Below, in pieces: positions 1-7,682 of a stretch of DNA of 64,000 nucleotides. Source of the stretch: Gaetbulibacter sp. 4G1 (lineage in GTDB: Bacteria; Bacteroidota; Bacteroidia; Flavobacteriales; Flavobacteriaceae); NCBI RefSeq assembly GCF_002741945.1, contig NZ_MDVN01000001.1:124001-188000 (forward strand), in the 5' to 3' direction. Every line of letters starts with the position of its first letter. The stretch's first letter is position 1. Both the position numbers and the translations under genes were made by a program. The notes under the pieces are model-generated. The model saw only the letters and a program-made list of their open reading frames with translations. It did not search any database and was not told the origin of the DNA.

Positions 1-970
1 TTTCTGTTTGTGGATCATAACCATAAAAAGGTTCTGCAATAGTAGAAGCTCGTAATGTTGATGCAACAGGTCCGTCAACATCGCAAGAAATGTCGGCTAC
101 TAAATTGATATTAAAATTTGGTTGTTTGGCATCTTCTCTTGTAAATAAGTAAGGTGCATTATTACCATAAAAATGACCAGCTATAAAAAAATCGGTTTCT
201 TTGGCGTATGGCATAAAATTACTTTCATAACCTGTTGGGTCTTTATAAAACTCCCACTTATCACCTACTTTGCCATCTTTACGCTTATTATATTCCATTA
301 CATCAACCAAACAATAAACAGGTTCTGTAAATTTTGATGTTAAATATAAAGCATCACTTACTTGTTTTACTTTTAAATGCTCCAAAATTTCTTTTGCGCC
401 ATGGGCTACTTTTCCTGTACCAGACAATAAAATTTTAATATTTGGCAAAGTAATTTTATCTAACTCACGCTTAACAGCATCTAAATCGGCTAGTGTTTCT
501 ACTTTTGGCAAACTAAATAAATTGTCTCTTAAACCCAATGCTCTAAACCCATTATAAGCGCCTACCAATCCTGCGTAGCGGCCAAAGCCTATTAATCTGA
601 ACCCTTTTTCGTTTACTATGGTTTCGTGGTCGTATAACTCAATATTTTTATCAAGAATTGCTTGAAGCAATTTACGATTATAGGGCTGTTTCTTTATGGT
701 GTGCGAAAAGAAAAAATATTTTTTATTTGGAATTAAGTTTTCAATAGGTACTTCTTTTACACCAATCATAACATCGCAATTACTTACATCATTTGTAACT
801 TCTAGTCCATTGCTTATGTATTGCTCATCTGGAAAAACACGAATATCTGACGTTTCAACCTTAAATTCTCCCTGAGGAAATTTCTCTTTAGTTTCTGCAA
901 ATTTTTCAGGAGAAAATACAACACGTCTATCTGGTGGGTTTTTACGCTCTTTTATAATGGCAAACTTCAT
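1..970 (-). CDS. Saccharopine dehydrogenase / alanine dehydrogenase-like NAD(P) oxidoreductase (3' end cut by window edge)
   Basis: Reading the minus strand from the ATG at 970 gives an open frame that continues past base 1, so only the first 323 residues are visible. It opens MKFAIIKERKNPPDRRV and continues with segments such as VKEVP, FFFSHTIKKQPYNR, ELYDHE and GFGRYAGLVGAYNG, the pattern of the AlaDh/PNT-fold proteins that flavobacteria carry as lysine-forming saccharopine dehydrogenase homologues. A nucleotide-binding stretch (ILLSGTGKVAHGA) lies near residue 170, followed by GHFYGNNAPYLFT and VADISCDVDGPVAST. These enzymes are cytoplasmic and NAD(P)-dependent. The exact substrate (saccharopine, alanine or another amino acid) cannot be settled here. 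No signal peptide is present, and the gene is divergent from ssrA. Confidence 0.8.
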   Translation of the reverse strand, partial: MKFAIIKERKNPPDRRVVFSPEKFAETKEKFPQGEFKVETSDIRVFPDEQYISNGLEVTNDVSNCDVMIGVKEVPIENLIPNKKYFFFSHTIKKQPYNRKLLQAILDKNIELYDHETIVNEKGFRLIGFGRYAGLVGAYNGFRALGLRDNLFSLPKVETLADLDAVKRELDKITLPNIKILLSGTGKVAHGAKEILEHLKVKQVSDALYLTSKFTEPVYCLVDVMEYNKRKDGKVGDKWEFYKDPTGYESNFMPYAKETDFFIAGHFYGNNAPYLFTREDAKQPNFNINLVADISCDVDGPVASTLRASTIAEPFYGYDPQTE

Positions 971-1035
971 ATATATTTTGGTATAAATTTTGTACGAAAA
1001 TAAGAGTTAATGCAGGTGTATACAAACTTTTTTGA

Positions 1036-1043
1036 TAACTTTG
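1036..1043 (+). promoter_or_regulatory. Candidate Bacteroidota -7 promoter box (TAnnTTTG)
   Basis: TAACTTTG matches the Bacteroidota primary-sigma -7 consensus TAnnTTTG exactly and faces the structured element and ssrA. No clear -33 TTG box is visible at the usual 19-20 nt spacing, so this is a weak call. Transcription from here would start about base 1050, at the structured element, and read into ssrA. Confidence 0.35.
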
Positions 1044-1044
1044 C

Positions 1045-1147
1045 TGCCCGCGTTAAGGATTGAAACGGCATCCTTTTGCTTTTTTGCAAAAGATATAGTG
1101 GAAAGCCTGACGCACTTTTGCTATGAAAAGCAAAAGTGGGTAACGCC
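1045..1147 (+). ncRNA. Multi-hairpin structured element directly upstream of ssrA
   Basis: The stretch folds into a closed multi-branch structure: GCGTTA (1050-1055) pairs with TAACGC (1141-1146). Inside are GGAT/ATCC (1057-1060 with 1070-1073) or the overlapping CTTTTGC/GCAAAAG (1073-1079 with 1086-1092), and a 9-bp hairpin CACTTTTGC/GCAAAAGTG (1113-1121 with 1130-1138). The block ends 20 bases before ssrA. It resembles repeated flavobacterial intergenic elements and could belong to the Flavo-1 RNA class, but that is from memory and unproven. A decayed copy of its left part lies at about 13762-13805, again in front of ssrA sequence. No believable protein is encoded. Confidence 0.4.
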
Positions 1148-1166
1148 AACATAAAAAATTAATAAT

Positions 1167-1559
1167 GGGGTCGACTGGTTTTGACAGCGAGATTAATTAA
1201 ACGGTAAGCACGTCGTGTAATGGCATTGAAACACGTTAAAGGCTAGACCAAATTTTAAACGGCGAGAATAACTACGCTTTAGCTGCATAATCTGAATTAT
1301 AGTAAGATTAGCCTTGTCCTACTAGGTAGGAAAGCTTTATGTCTCTGGAAAGCCTTGGTTAACGGCGTTCCATTTTGAGGCATCGTAAATGTTAACATAG
1401 ATTTTGTGGCGCTTTGACACATTTTTGAAACTAAAAAAGATAAGTTGTAAGTAGAATGTTTTTAATCGGCTTACAATCGAAAACCAAGAAAAAACTAAGC
1501 GTGTAGAAAACTCTTTGGTTACTTGTTTGGACGAGAGTTCGATTCTCTCCGACTCCACA
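1167..1559 (+). ncRNA. ssrA: tmRNA (transfer-messenger RNA)
   Basis: The RNA rescues stalled ribosomes with SmpB. Its 5' end GGGGTC pairs with GACTCC (1551-1556) to form the alanine acceptor stem, and the T arm is GAGAG-TTCGATT-CTCTC (1533-1549). The tag frame runs from GGC at 1261 to TAA at 1290 and encodes GENNYALAA, a typical Bacteroidota degradation tag. Downstream pseudoknot helices are visible, for example TTGTAAG (1445-1451) with CTTACAA (1470-1476). CCA is not encoded. A Rho-independent terminator follows immediately. The 3' part (1439-1560) is repeated at 13811-13932, and the last 13 bases recur at 2938-2950. Confidence 0.97.
1261..1290 (+). other. tmRNA tag-peptide reading frame (GENNYALAA, stop)
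   Basis: Nine codons from GGC to the TAA stop encode GENNYALAA inside ssrA. The C-terminal ALAA is the ClpXP/ClpAP degron shared by tmRNA tags. Confidence 0.93.
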
Positions 1560-1560
1560 A

Positions 1561-1593
1561 AAAACCCTATAAAATGTTGACTTATAGGGTTTT
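1561..1593 (+). terminator. Rho-independent terminator of ssrA
   Basis: A perfect 12-bp stem, AAAACCCTATAA (1561-1572) with TTATAGGGTTTT (1582-1593), has a 9-base loop and is AT-rich on both sides. It begins one or two bases after the tmRNA 3' end and could work on both strands. Confidence 0.85.
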
Positions 1594-1736
1594 ATTGTTA
1601 AAGTTGACAATTCAGTTGACTTTTTAGTTCGTTTTTAGATTTTTTATTTCCTATGATTTTATAACTTCATCTAGTAAAATTAAATTAAAAGCAAAAATGG
1701 AAAATTACAATCAGAGAATAGATAATCGTCAAAAAT

Positions 1737-2405
1737 CTATATTTTCCATAATGCATTGATCTCTTCCACTTTCCATTTTCCATTTACTTTTTTTATTAAT
1801 GCTAACGAACCTTCTCCACATTTTTCTCCACATACAAATGAAAAATACATTATACCTAAATCTTTACCTTCATTAAATACTATTTTAGAAAAACTTATGC
1901 CACCAACCTCAAACTCATCTTTTCGTTTATCAGAATCAGGGTTACGCAGCTTTTTAAATTTAACAAAATTGGATTTAAACGAATTTACAGCGTAAAAGTT
2001 TTTCTTCTTAATTTGAAGCTTAACTTCTTCTAAATCAAAGGAATTATCTTTTGCAAGATCCAAAAGCCTAATCTCTTCTTTATAACCATCAAATACGCCA
2101 TCAACATACAGAATCCCCTTTAAAGAATCATTTTTAACGACTTCATCCTTTAAAGTATTTATCCCTTTTAGATAGGCAGTAGAATCTATTTTGTTTCTAG
2201 TTAAGTCAAGAAAAAGAAGCTCCCATTTTCTCCCTAAATATCTATAATATAAACGATTTTCTATTAAATCATTTAAAACATTATTATAAACTGTTAGAGT
2301 ATCCACTTCTGTTTTAACAATATTCTCCTTTATTTTTTCAACTCTCCTATCTTGTTTGCATGACAGCATAAAAAATACTATTACTAAGATTAAAATGTTT
2401 TTCAT
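1737..2405 (-). CDS. Small lipoprotein of unknown function (possible immunity protein)
   Basis: The 222-residue protein starts MKNILILVIVFFMLSCKQDRR, a classic lipoprotein signal with the lipidated Cys at about residue 16. The rest is charged and rich in Lys/Asp/Glu, with a C-terminal GKWKVEEINALWKI and a short FVCGEKCGEG motif holding two cysteines. I recognise no family. The gene starts two bases after the stop of the HExxH gene at 2408-2791, so the two are translationally coupled. Toxin-immunity pairs are often built this way, with a lipoprotein immunity partner, but that role is inferred from context only. No transport or enzyme genes accompany it. Confidence 0.7.
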   Translation of the reverse strand: MKNILILVIVFFMLSCKQDRRVEKIKENIVKTEVDTLTVYNNVLNDLIENRLYYRYLGRKWELLFLDLTRNKIDSTAYLKGINTLKDEVVKNDSLKGILYVDGVFDGYKEEIRLLDLAKDNSFDLEEVKLQIKKKNFYAVNSFKSNFVKFKKLRNPDSDKRKDEFEVGGISFSKIVFNEGKDLGIMYFSFVCGEKCGEGSLALIKKVNGKWKVEEINALWKI

Positions 2406-2407
2406 AA

Positions 2408-2791
2408 TTAATTACTCGTTAAAATTATACTGGCATTATCCCTATGCACAGTTTGACCATAAGCAGCTATTTCGAATAGGATTCCAACTTCAGGATCATT
2501 ACTTGCAGTACCATCAACAATATAATCACTATAATGTACAATCTCATGTAAAATCGTAACACCTACTAAAAACATCAGTCCATCAGCAAATTCAGTACCA
2601 CTAACTGAGTTTTCTAAATCGTTTACTAAATCTATATCAATTATTATTTCATTAGGGTTTGCATCAGTATGCTTTGCATGAACTTCAAATCCGTTATGTG
2701 TACCGAGTTGTTCTATTTTTATAGTTGGGCCTTTTCCCCATTTTAAATTATTCTTGATTAGAATCTCATTAGAGCCACTATAAAAAATCAT
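2408..2791 (-). CDS. Small HExxH metallopeptidase-like protein (possible orphan toxin domain)
   Basis: The 127-residue protein carries a zinc-peptidase motif LHEIVHYSDYIVDG (His82, Glu83, His86) with a possible third ligand at Glu107 in FEIAAYGQ. It has no signal peptide, and its size matches a bare catalytic domain. This layout resembles metallopeptidase toxin domains at the C terminus of Rhs-type polymorphic toxins. An in-frame stop lies five codons before the ATG and no strong Shine-Dalgarno is visible, so it may be a stand-alone toxin cassette or the broken end of a longer protein. The lipoprotein gene follows after two bases. Family membership is inferred from the motif, not proven. Confidence 0.65.
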   Translation of the reverse strand: MIFYSGSNEILIKNNLKWGKGPTIKIEQLGTHNGFEVHAKHTDANPNEIIIDIDLVNDLENSVSGTEFADGLMFLVGVTILHEIVHYSDYIVDGTASNDPEVGILFEIAAYGQTVHRDNASIILTSN

Positions 2792-2926
2792 CTTATTAAC
2801 AAACTACTTTCGATCATAATAAAATATTTTAATCGATTTACAATTATCGTGTTCAAATATTTCGTCAAGCATTAATCTGTCTGATAATCCACAAGAATAA
2901 CTATAAATACAAACCCTGAAAATCCT

Positions 2927-2950
2927 GTGAGTTTAAATCTCCGACTTCAC
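2927..2950 (+). repeat. ssrA 3'-end remnant (candidate attachment-site scar)
   Basis: Bases 2938-2950 (TCTCCGACTTCAC) match the last 13 bases of the tmRNA acceptor region at 1546-1558 with one mismatch, in the same orientation. The preceding GTGAGTTTAAA resembles the T arm. A Rho-independent terminator follows after two bases, as at the true ssrA end. This is what a displaced 3' end left by integration at ssrA would look like, but no integrase is visible between the copies. Confidence 0.5.
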
Positions 2951-2952
2951 TT

Positions 2953-2986
2953 AAACCTTTGTAAACCTTTTTGTTTACAAAGGTTT
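2953..2986 (+). terminator. Rho-independent terminator after the ssrA-end remnant
   Basis: A perfect 14-bp stem, AAACCTTTGTAAAC (2953-2966) with GTTTACAAAGGTTT (2973-2986), with a six-base loop, followed by TGCTTTTTAG on the plus strand. The same stem logic (AAACC..GTAAAC / GTTTAC..GGTTT) recurs after the larger ssrA copy at 13938-13967. Confidence 0.75.
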
Positions 2987-3043
2987 TGCTTTTTAGTTGA
3001 CTAAGTGGATGAATCTTTGGAATTTTTCTTTTGATAATTGATT

Positions 3044-3079
3044 TAAAAAAAGAGCCAATACATATAAATATACTGACTC
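3044..3079 (-). terminator. Rho-independent terminator of the first SusCD operon
   Basis: On the minus strand an 11-bp stem with G-U pairs (bases 3069-3079 with 3052-3062, six-base loop) is followed by a run of eight T (complement of 3044-3051). It lies about 155 bases beyond the stop codon at 3237 and is the natural end of the operon running from 13229 to 3237. The rest of 2792-3236 holds the ssrA-end remnant and its terminator; I see no gene there. Confidence 0.75.
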
Positions 3080-3236
3080 TTTAAAAAACTAATTAAACTA
3101 TAATTTAATATTTACACAAGTTATATGATAGTTTACCTAAGTCTACTCACATAAAAATAAAATTCATAATCATCATAGTCATTAAAACTTATTATAGTTA
3201 AATAATGAATTAACTATAATAAGCTATATAACTAAA

Positions 3237-4433
3237 TCACTCTGTCCAAAACGTTAATTCATCAAAGTTTGCTGTAGTTCCTCCATCTATAGAACTAATG
3301 AAAACTAAGCGAAGATATCTGTATCTCTCTGCGCTAGCAGTTATTTCTTTAGTTAAGGTCTGATCAGAATTATTATTAAACGCTCCAACTTTAACCCAAC
3401 CCTTTGCAGTAGCATCTGCTTCCCATGTAGCTATATCTGCAGCATCAATGTCTACTGTGGTTTCACCTAGAGTAATATCATTAGTTCCCCAAAACTGCAT
3501 ATTAGCTGGACTTCTACTTCCGCAACATGCACTTCTTTCGTCCAATTTAAACTTAGCCAAACTAATAGGAGAACCCATGTCGAAACTCATAATAAAAGGA
3601 TATAGGTCTTCAGGACTATCACAACTGTGCCAAAACTCACCAGTAACACCGTCTAACAATCTACCATAATTTGAGCCATAACACCCATCAGTTGCATCAA
3701 ATGGTAGTTTAAGAGGTATAACTAATGAATTATCTACTAAAAATATTTGGTTAGGGAAATTACTTTCTGAGGTTCCGATAAATGTTTCAAAAGCTCCTTC
3801 TTCTGGATAAAAAGAACTTTCAATTTTATAGGGGCTTCCAAAGGTAATATTAGGTAATGTAGTCTCAGAATCTTCATTAGCTATATTTATAGTTTGTTCT
3901 GTTCCAGAGCCATCGATATAAGTAAATAATGTTTCAATCGCTCCGTCTGGTACATCTCCCCATGTAATTACTATATCTGATTCAGTTTCTAATGTTTCAA
4001 TAGACCTGGCTAACAATGTAGCGTTGTATTTTTCGCCATAAACTCTAACTATTAGCTCTTCAGGAACAGAAGAATTTCCTTTATTATCAGATAGTACAAC
4101 GCTAAATGTATAATCCTTTTCTTCTAAATCAAGTTCTACAGTAACATCTTCGCTTCCATTAGTAGTACGCTGAATATCAAATTCATGATTAACAGTACCA
4201 TCATTAGATGTTATAGTTCCTTTTGTTATTTTAGGGTCGCTATTAAGATTAATTGTGACGCGAACCTTATTAAAACCATGACTTACTGTAAAACTATTTG
4301 GTTTACCTATATAAATAGTTTCTCCATCTTTAAAGAACTCTTCATAAGTATCTCGTGTACTGTCGCATGCCATAACAAGTAGAAGTATAGCCAATATGTA
4401 CCAACATTTTTTTTTATAATATGTTTTCTTCAT
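3237..4433 (-). CDS. Surface lipoprotein, DUF4998-like N-terminal part plus C-terminal discoidin-like domain
   Basis: The 398-residue lipoprotein (signal to LLLVMACDS, Cys near 23) begins with an EEFFKDGETIYIGKP stretch typical of DUF4998 proteins. It continues with beta-sandwich, fibronectin-like sequence and ends with a roughly 150-residue F5/8 type C (discoidin)-like domain (GEFWHSCDSPEDLYPFIMSF, then ERYRYLRLVFIS and FDELTFWTE). Such proteins sit on the cell surface beside SusC/SusD and are thought to bind glycans. It is the last gene of the operon, 30 bases after the DUF4959/DUF5000-type gene. The ligand is unknown. Several cysteines in the CCGS region of the discoidin part may form disulfides. 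Confidence 0.82.
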   Translation of the reverse strand: MKKTYYKKKCWYILAILLLVMACDSTRDTYEEFFKDGETIYIGKPNSFTVSHGFNKVRVTINLNSDPKITKGTITSNDGTVNHEFDIQRTTNGSEDVTVELDLEEKDYTFSVVLSDNKGNSSVPEELIVRVYGEKYNATLLARSIETLETESDIVITWGDVPDGAIETLFTYIDGSGTEQTINIANEDSETTLPNITFGSPYKIESSFYPEEGAFETFIGTSESNFPNQIFLVDNSLVIPLKLPFDATDGCYGSNYGRLLDGVTGEFWHSCDSPEDLYPFIMSFDMGSPISLAKFKLDERSACCGSRSPANMQFWGTNDITLGETTVDIDAADIATWEADATAKGWVKVGAFNNNSDQTLTKEITASAERYRYLRLVFISSIDGGTTANFDELTFWTE

Positions 4434-4463
4434 AATTAAAATTTTTAAAATTCAATATTTAAA

Positions 4464-5693
4464 CTATTCTGGACTACCGTATACTTCAACCTCCATTAAA
4501 TGAACAAACTTAGCATTTGCCCAATTTCGTTTGGTAACAAATCGAATATATCGCATAGGAGGTATTGTTAAAGGAAACTCTATAGTTTCACCTAGTGCTG
4601 CTCTTTCTCTATCTGCTGGAGTGGCCTGTCCAAAACCTGAAGGTGTTCCTGAGGGTTTAATTGATTCTGCTTCTTGTATAAGTGTCCACCCGTCTAATGA
4701 AGCACCATTATCTGCAGGAATTACATCTGTAACCCAAATATCATAAAATCTAGGGTTACCATGGTGAAAAGCCCAATCGCCTTGTCTATGCCACCAAATA
4801 AAACGACTTAGTTTTCTAGTTACATTCAAATCAATAGTAAAAATATGGTAAGACTCTGTATAAGGAGGAACAACCTCTCCTGGGCTTGTTTGCGAAGTAT
4901 GCATTCCACTTCCTCCTATATTGTTGTTAAGAATGTTATTAAATACCCATCCAAATGCTCCAGTCTCAATATCTCCAGTAAGCTTAGCTTCCGTAAACTC
5001 TTGCCGATCCAATTCCACTTCTTCAATTGGAGTGATGGTCTCTATATAGCGCTCTGTAATATTATCATAACGATCTACCATTTCAATTGCAAAATCTTGG
5101 GCTTCTGGTGGAAAACTTCTAAAAGTATAAATACCGCCTGCATCGCTTTGAGTTAAAAACAATGATTGATTGTATATATAAAGATTTGATCCTGGGTCTT
5201 TAACATATAGCAATACTTCTACTTGTATATTATCAGAATTATCATAACTAAAACCAACACCACCAAATGCAGGAAGAAGATCTATAGTTTTATGCATTTT
5301 ATCTATTGGAGCTTCTAGAGGGTTAATAGATGCTAAAACTGTTGAAGACTTATTATTACTTCTATCTACAACTTGAAGTTTCACCTCTTGTGTACTCGTG
5401 CTTCTTAGACCTTCTAAAGTAACCGAATTATCAAAAACAGACGTACTTGTTGTAACTTCTTTACCATTTCTTATATAGGTGGCTTGAACAAATAAAGCAT
5501 CTTCAGTTGATGGTAATTTGTATTCAATTTTTGCTCCTCCATGCAAGTTAGTTACAATAACTTCCGTTATTGGGTCTGGTGCAACACCATCTGTAACTAA
5601 AGGTCCTCTTTCTTCTTCATCACAAGAAAAAGAGAATATAGACACAAATAGTATGACAAATATTTTAAAAAATATGATTCTATTTTTTTTCAT
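4464..5693 (-). CDS. Surface lipoprotein of the DUF4959/DUF5126/DUF5000 type
   Basis: The 409-residue protein has a lipoprotein signal (FVSIFSFSCDEEERGP, Cys near 24). An N-terminal DUF4959-like domain (APDPITEVIVTNLHGGAKIEYKLPS) follows, then a middle DUF5126-like domain and a C-terminal DUF5000/discoidin-like domain (FIWWHRQGDWAFHHGNPRFYDIWVT, then RYIRFVTKRNWANAKFVHLMEVEVYGS). This three-part architecture is found directly after SusD in many Bacteroidota glycan loci and is regarded as a surface glycan-binding accessory. It lies 27 bases after susD. Domain names are from pattern memory; the substrate is not readable. Confidence 0.85.
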   Translation of the reverse strand: MKKNRIIFFKIFVILFVSIFSFSCDEEERGPLVTDGVAPDPITEVIVTNLHGGAKIEYKLPSTEDALFVQATYIRNGKEVTTSTSVFDNSVTLEGLRSTSTQEVKLQVVDRSNNKSSTVLASINPLEAPIDKMHKTIDLLPAFGGVGFSYDNSDNIQVEVLLYVKDPGSNLYIYNQSLFLTQSDAGGIYTFRSFPPEAQDFAIEMVDRYDNITERYIETITPIEEVELDRQEFTEAKLTGDIETGAFGWVFNNILNNNIGGSGMHTSQTSPGEVVPPYTESYHIFTIDLNVTRKLSRFIWWHRQGDWAFHHGNPRFYDIWVTDVIPADNGASLDGWTLIQEAESIKPSGTPSGFGQATPADRERAALGETIEFPLTIPPMRYIRFVTKRNWANAKFVHLMEVEVYGSPE

Positions 5694-5720
5694 AATATTA
5701 ATATTTTTATTGTTTTACGA

Positions 5721-7646
5721 TTACCAGCCAGGGTTCTGAATTAATTTATTATTACTAATAATATCCGTTTCAGAAATTGGCCATAAATAATCTCTAGATG
5801 AAAATTTTAAGGTTCCTACGGATATGACATTATAATATTCACTAGTTGTTTTCCCTAAAATATTCCAGCCTTGAACATCTTTATTTAAAAATTCACTAGC
5901 ACGTTTCCATCGCCTTATATCCCAAAAACGTTGTCCTTCAAATACCAACTCAATCATACGTTCTTGCTGAATAATGCTTCTTAAACCATCTTTTGTTGTT
6001 GGTTTTGAAGGATTAGTTGAAGTTGCCCAAGAATCTACAACACCATTAAGCCCTGCTCTGTCTCTAACTTTGTCAATCCAAACTTGCGCTTCGCCAATAC
6101 TATTAGATTCATTTAAAGCTTCTGCATATAGTAGGTATAATCCTGATAGCCTAATTACTGGAAAACCATAAGGTCTAACGCTAAATCCACTACCACCAGG
6201 ACCAAGGTTTAAGGTATTATTGAAGTTAACAATTTTTTTTGCTAAATATCCACTAATTGAATATCTACTATTATCTAATTGACCAGATATTTCGTCTTTT
6301 TTACCTCTATAAATAAAAGGATTAGATTCCTCTATTCTAGGTTGCTGTAACCAAACTCCACCATCGAAACCTAATGACGCATGAAAACGTGGTTCCCTTT
6401 TCATGTGTAGTTTTGCTGTTTCAAAACCTTCTTGTATATAATTTGCTTCTGTAGCATCTGCAATAGCTACATCATAACGATTCGCATAGTCAAAACTTGG
6501 GTCTTCATCTATAGGAAGTCCATTTTCTGTATAAAACATTTCTGCAATAACTAAAGGAGGCGAATAATTATTTTGAATAACCTCTCTTCTTTCTGCTACT
6601 ACATTAGGGTCTACAATACCTTGTGCTCTATTTTGTAAACCAGCTACTAAACTGCCTGTCGCCGCCCATATTACTTCGTCATTCCATCTTTCTGCTAAGC
6701 TATTTCTTATATCTAATTTAGTATATGTTCTTTCTGATAGGCCAGCAATTTTTCTATCGTACTTGTAAAGTGCTAGTCCTGAGTTTTCTGATATTTCAAT
6801 AGCTTCTTGACAAGCTTTTGCAGCCATTTCCCATTTTTCATCACTAAATGTTTGATTAAAAAAAGGAGTGCCTTCTGCATCTGTAAATGTAGAATAATCT
6901 GTATTCCCATTAAAAAACGGGCTTGCAGCTGTTACCAAAACTCTAGCTTTTATTGCAGCAGCAATAGGTGCAGAAATTCTTCCAAATTCTTCAGAATCAA
7001 AAATATTAGCTGGCAAATTAGGAATGGCTTCATCTAAAAGCTGTACAATATAGTCTGTTACCTCATCTATAGGTTTACGAATAACCCGAACAGCATCTGT
7101 ACCAGCTCCTGCATCAATATTCTTATCTGTAATTGGTATAGGACCATACATGCGCATTAAGTAAAAATGGTAATATGCTTTTAGAAATTTTGCTTCTGCT
7201 TCCCATCTAGTTTTTTCATCTATTTCAAGATCGAATGGTTTGTCTAGGTTTTCTAAAAAAATATTACAATCTCTTAGTGCAATAAATAAATTACTCCCAC
7301 CAATATTACTATTTCCCCAGTAACCTAATAAAGGGTTATTTACATTTTGCCCTCCAGTAGACAGTCTATGCGAAGCCCATGGAGTAGTACCCATGGCGTT
7401 ATCATTTAAGAAAATTTCATCTCCTGCTACTAAAGCAGGGTTGCTCACTGATGGCTCTTCAAATCTTGGAAGATAGCCATATAAAGTAGCTAAAAAACGT
7501 TCTGCATTATCACGAGTCTCAAAAGCATCTTCTATTACTGCAATATTATCTGGAACCACATCCAGATATTCTGAACAAGAAATTCCTATCGTTAACATTA
7601 ACAAAGTCAACGTGCCTTTTATAAATCTTATTTTTATTTTTTTCAT
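5721..7646 (-). CDS. SusD/RagB-family outer-membrane nutrient-binding lipoprotein
   Basis: The 641-residue lipoprotein (LTIGISCSEYLDVVPDN, Cys near 24) has the SusD hallmarks: EYLDVVP after the lipid cysteine, TPR-like helices (RWEAEAKFLKAYYHFYLMRMYGPIPI), and a C-terminal end with IIQQERMIELVFEGQRFWDIRRWKRASEFL and LWPISETDI. SusD lids the partner SusC and captures the ligand at the cell surface. The gene lies 36 bases after susC. No enzyme in the operon hints at the ligand. Confidence 0.93.
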   Translation of the reverse strand: MKKIKIRFIKGTLTLLMLTIGISCSEYLDVVPDNIAVIEDAFETRDNAERFLATLYGYLPRFEEPSVSNPALVAGDEIFLNDNAMGTTPWASHRLSTGGQNVNNPLLGYWGNSNIGGSNLFIALRDCNIFLENLDKPFDLEIDEKTRWEAEAKFLKAYYHFYLMRMYGPIPITDKNIDAGAGTDAVRVIRKPIDEVTDYIVQLLDEAIPNLPANIFDSEEFGRISAPIAAAIKARVLVTAASPFFNGNTDYSTFTDAEGTPFFNQTFSDEKWEMAAKACQEAIEISENSGLALYKYDRKIAGLSERTYTKLDIRNSLAERWNDEVIWAATGSLVAGLQNRAQGIVDPNVVAERREVIQNNYSPPLVIAEMFYTENGLPIDEDPSFDYANRYDVAIADATEANYIQEGFETAKLHMKREPRFHASLGFDGGVWLQQPRIEESNPFIYRGKKDEISGQLDNSRYSISGYLAKKIVNFNNTLNLGPGGSGFSVRPYGFPVIRLSGLYLLYAEALNESNSIGEAQVWIDKVRDRAGLNGVVDSWATSTNPSKPTTKDGLRSIIQQERMIELVFEGQRFWDIRRWKRASEFLNKDVQGWNILGKTTSEYYNVISVGTLKFSSRDYLWPISETDIISNNKLIQNPGW

Positions 7647-7682
7647 TATAAATTTTTTAAATTTTCATTATATCTGTTCATG

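Noticed and set aside
967-1152. Open frame across the structured element upstream of ssrA
   Set aside because: It overlaps strong hairpins and has no protein-like composition; the structure explains the sequence better.
1337-1558. Minus-strand frame of 73 codons
   Set aside because: It lies entirely inside the tmRNA gene.
3044-3079. CRISPR-like or repeat array in the gap before 3237
   Set aside because: Only a single inverted repeat is present, with a T run on the minus strand; it is a terminator.
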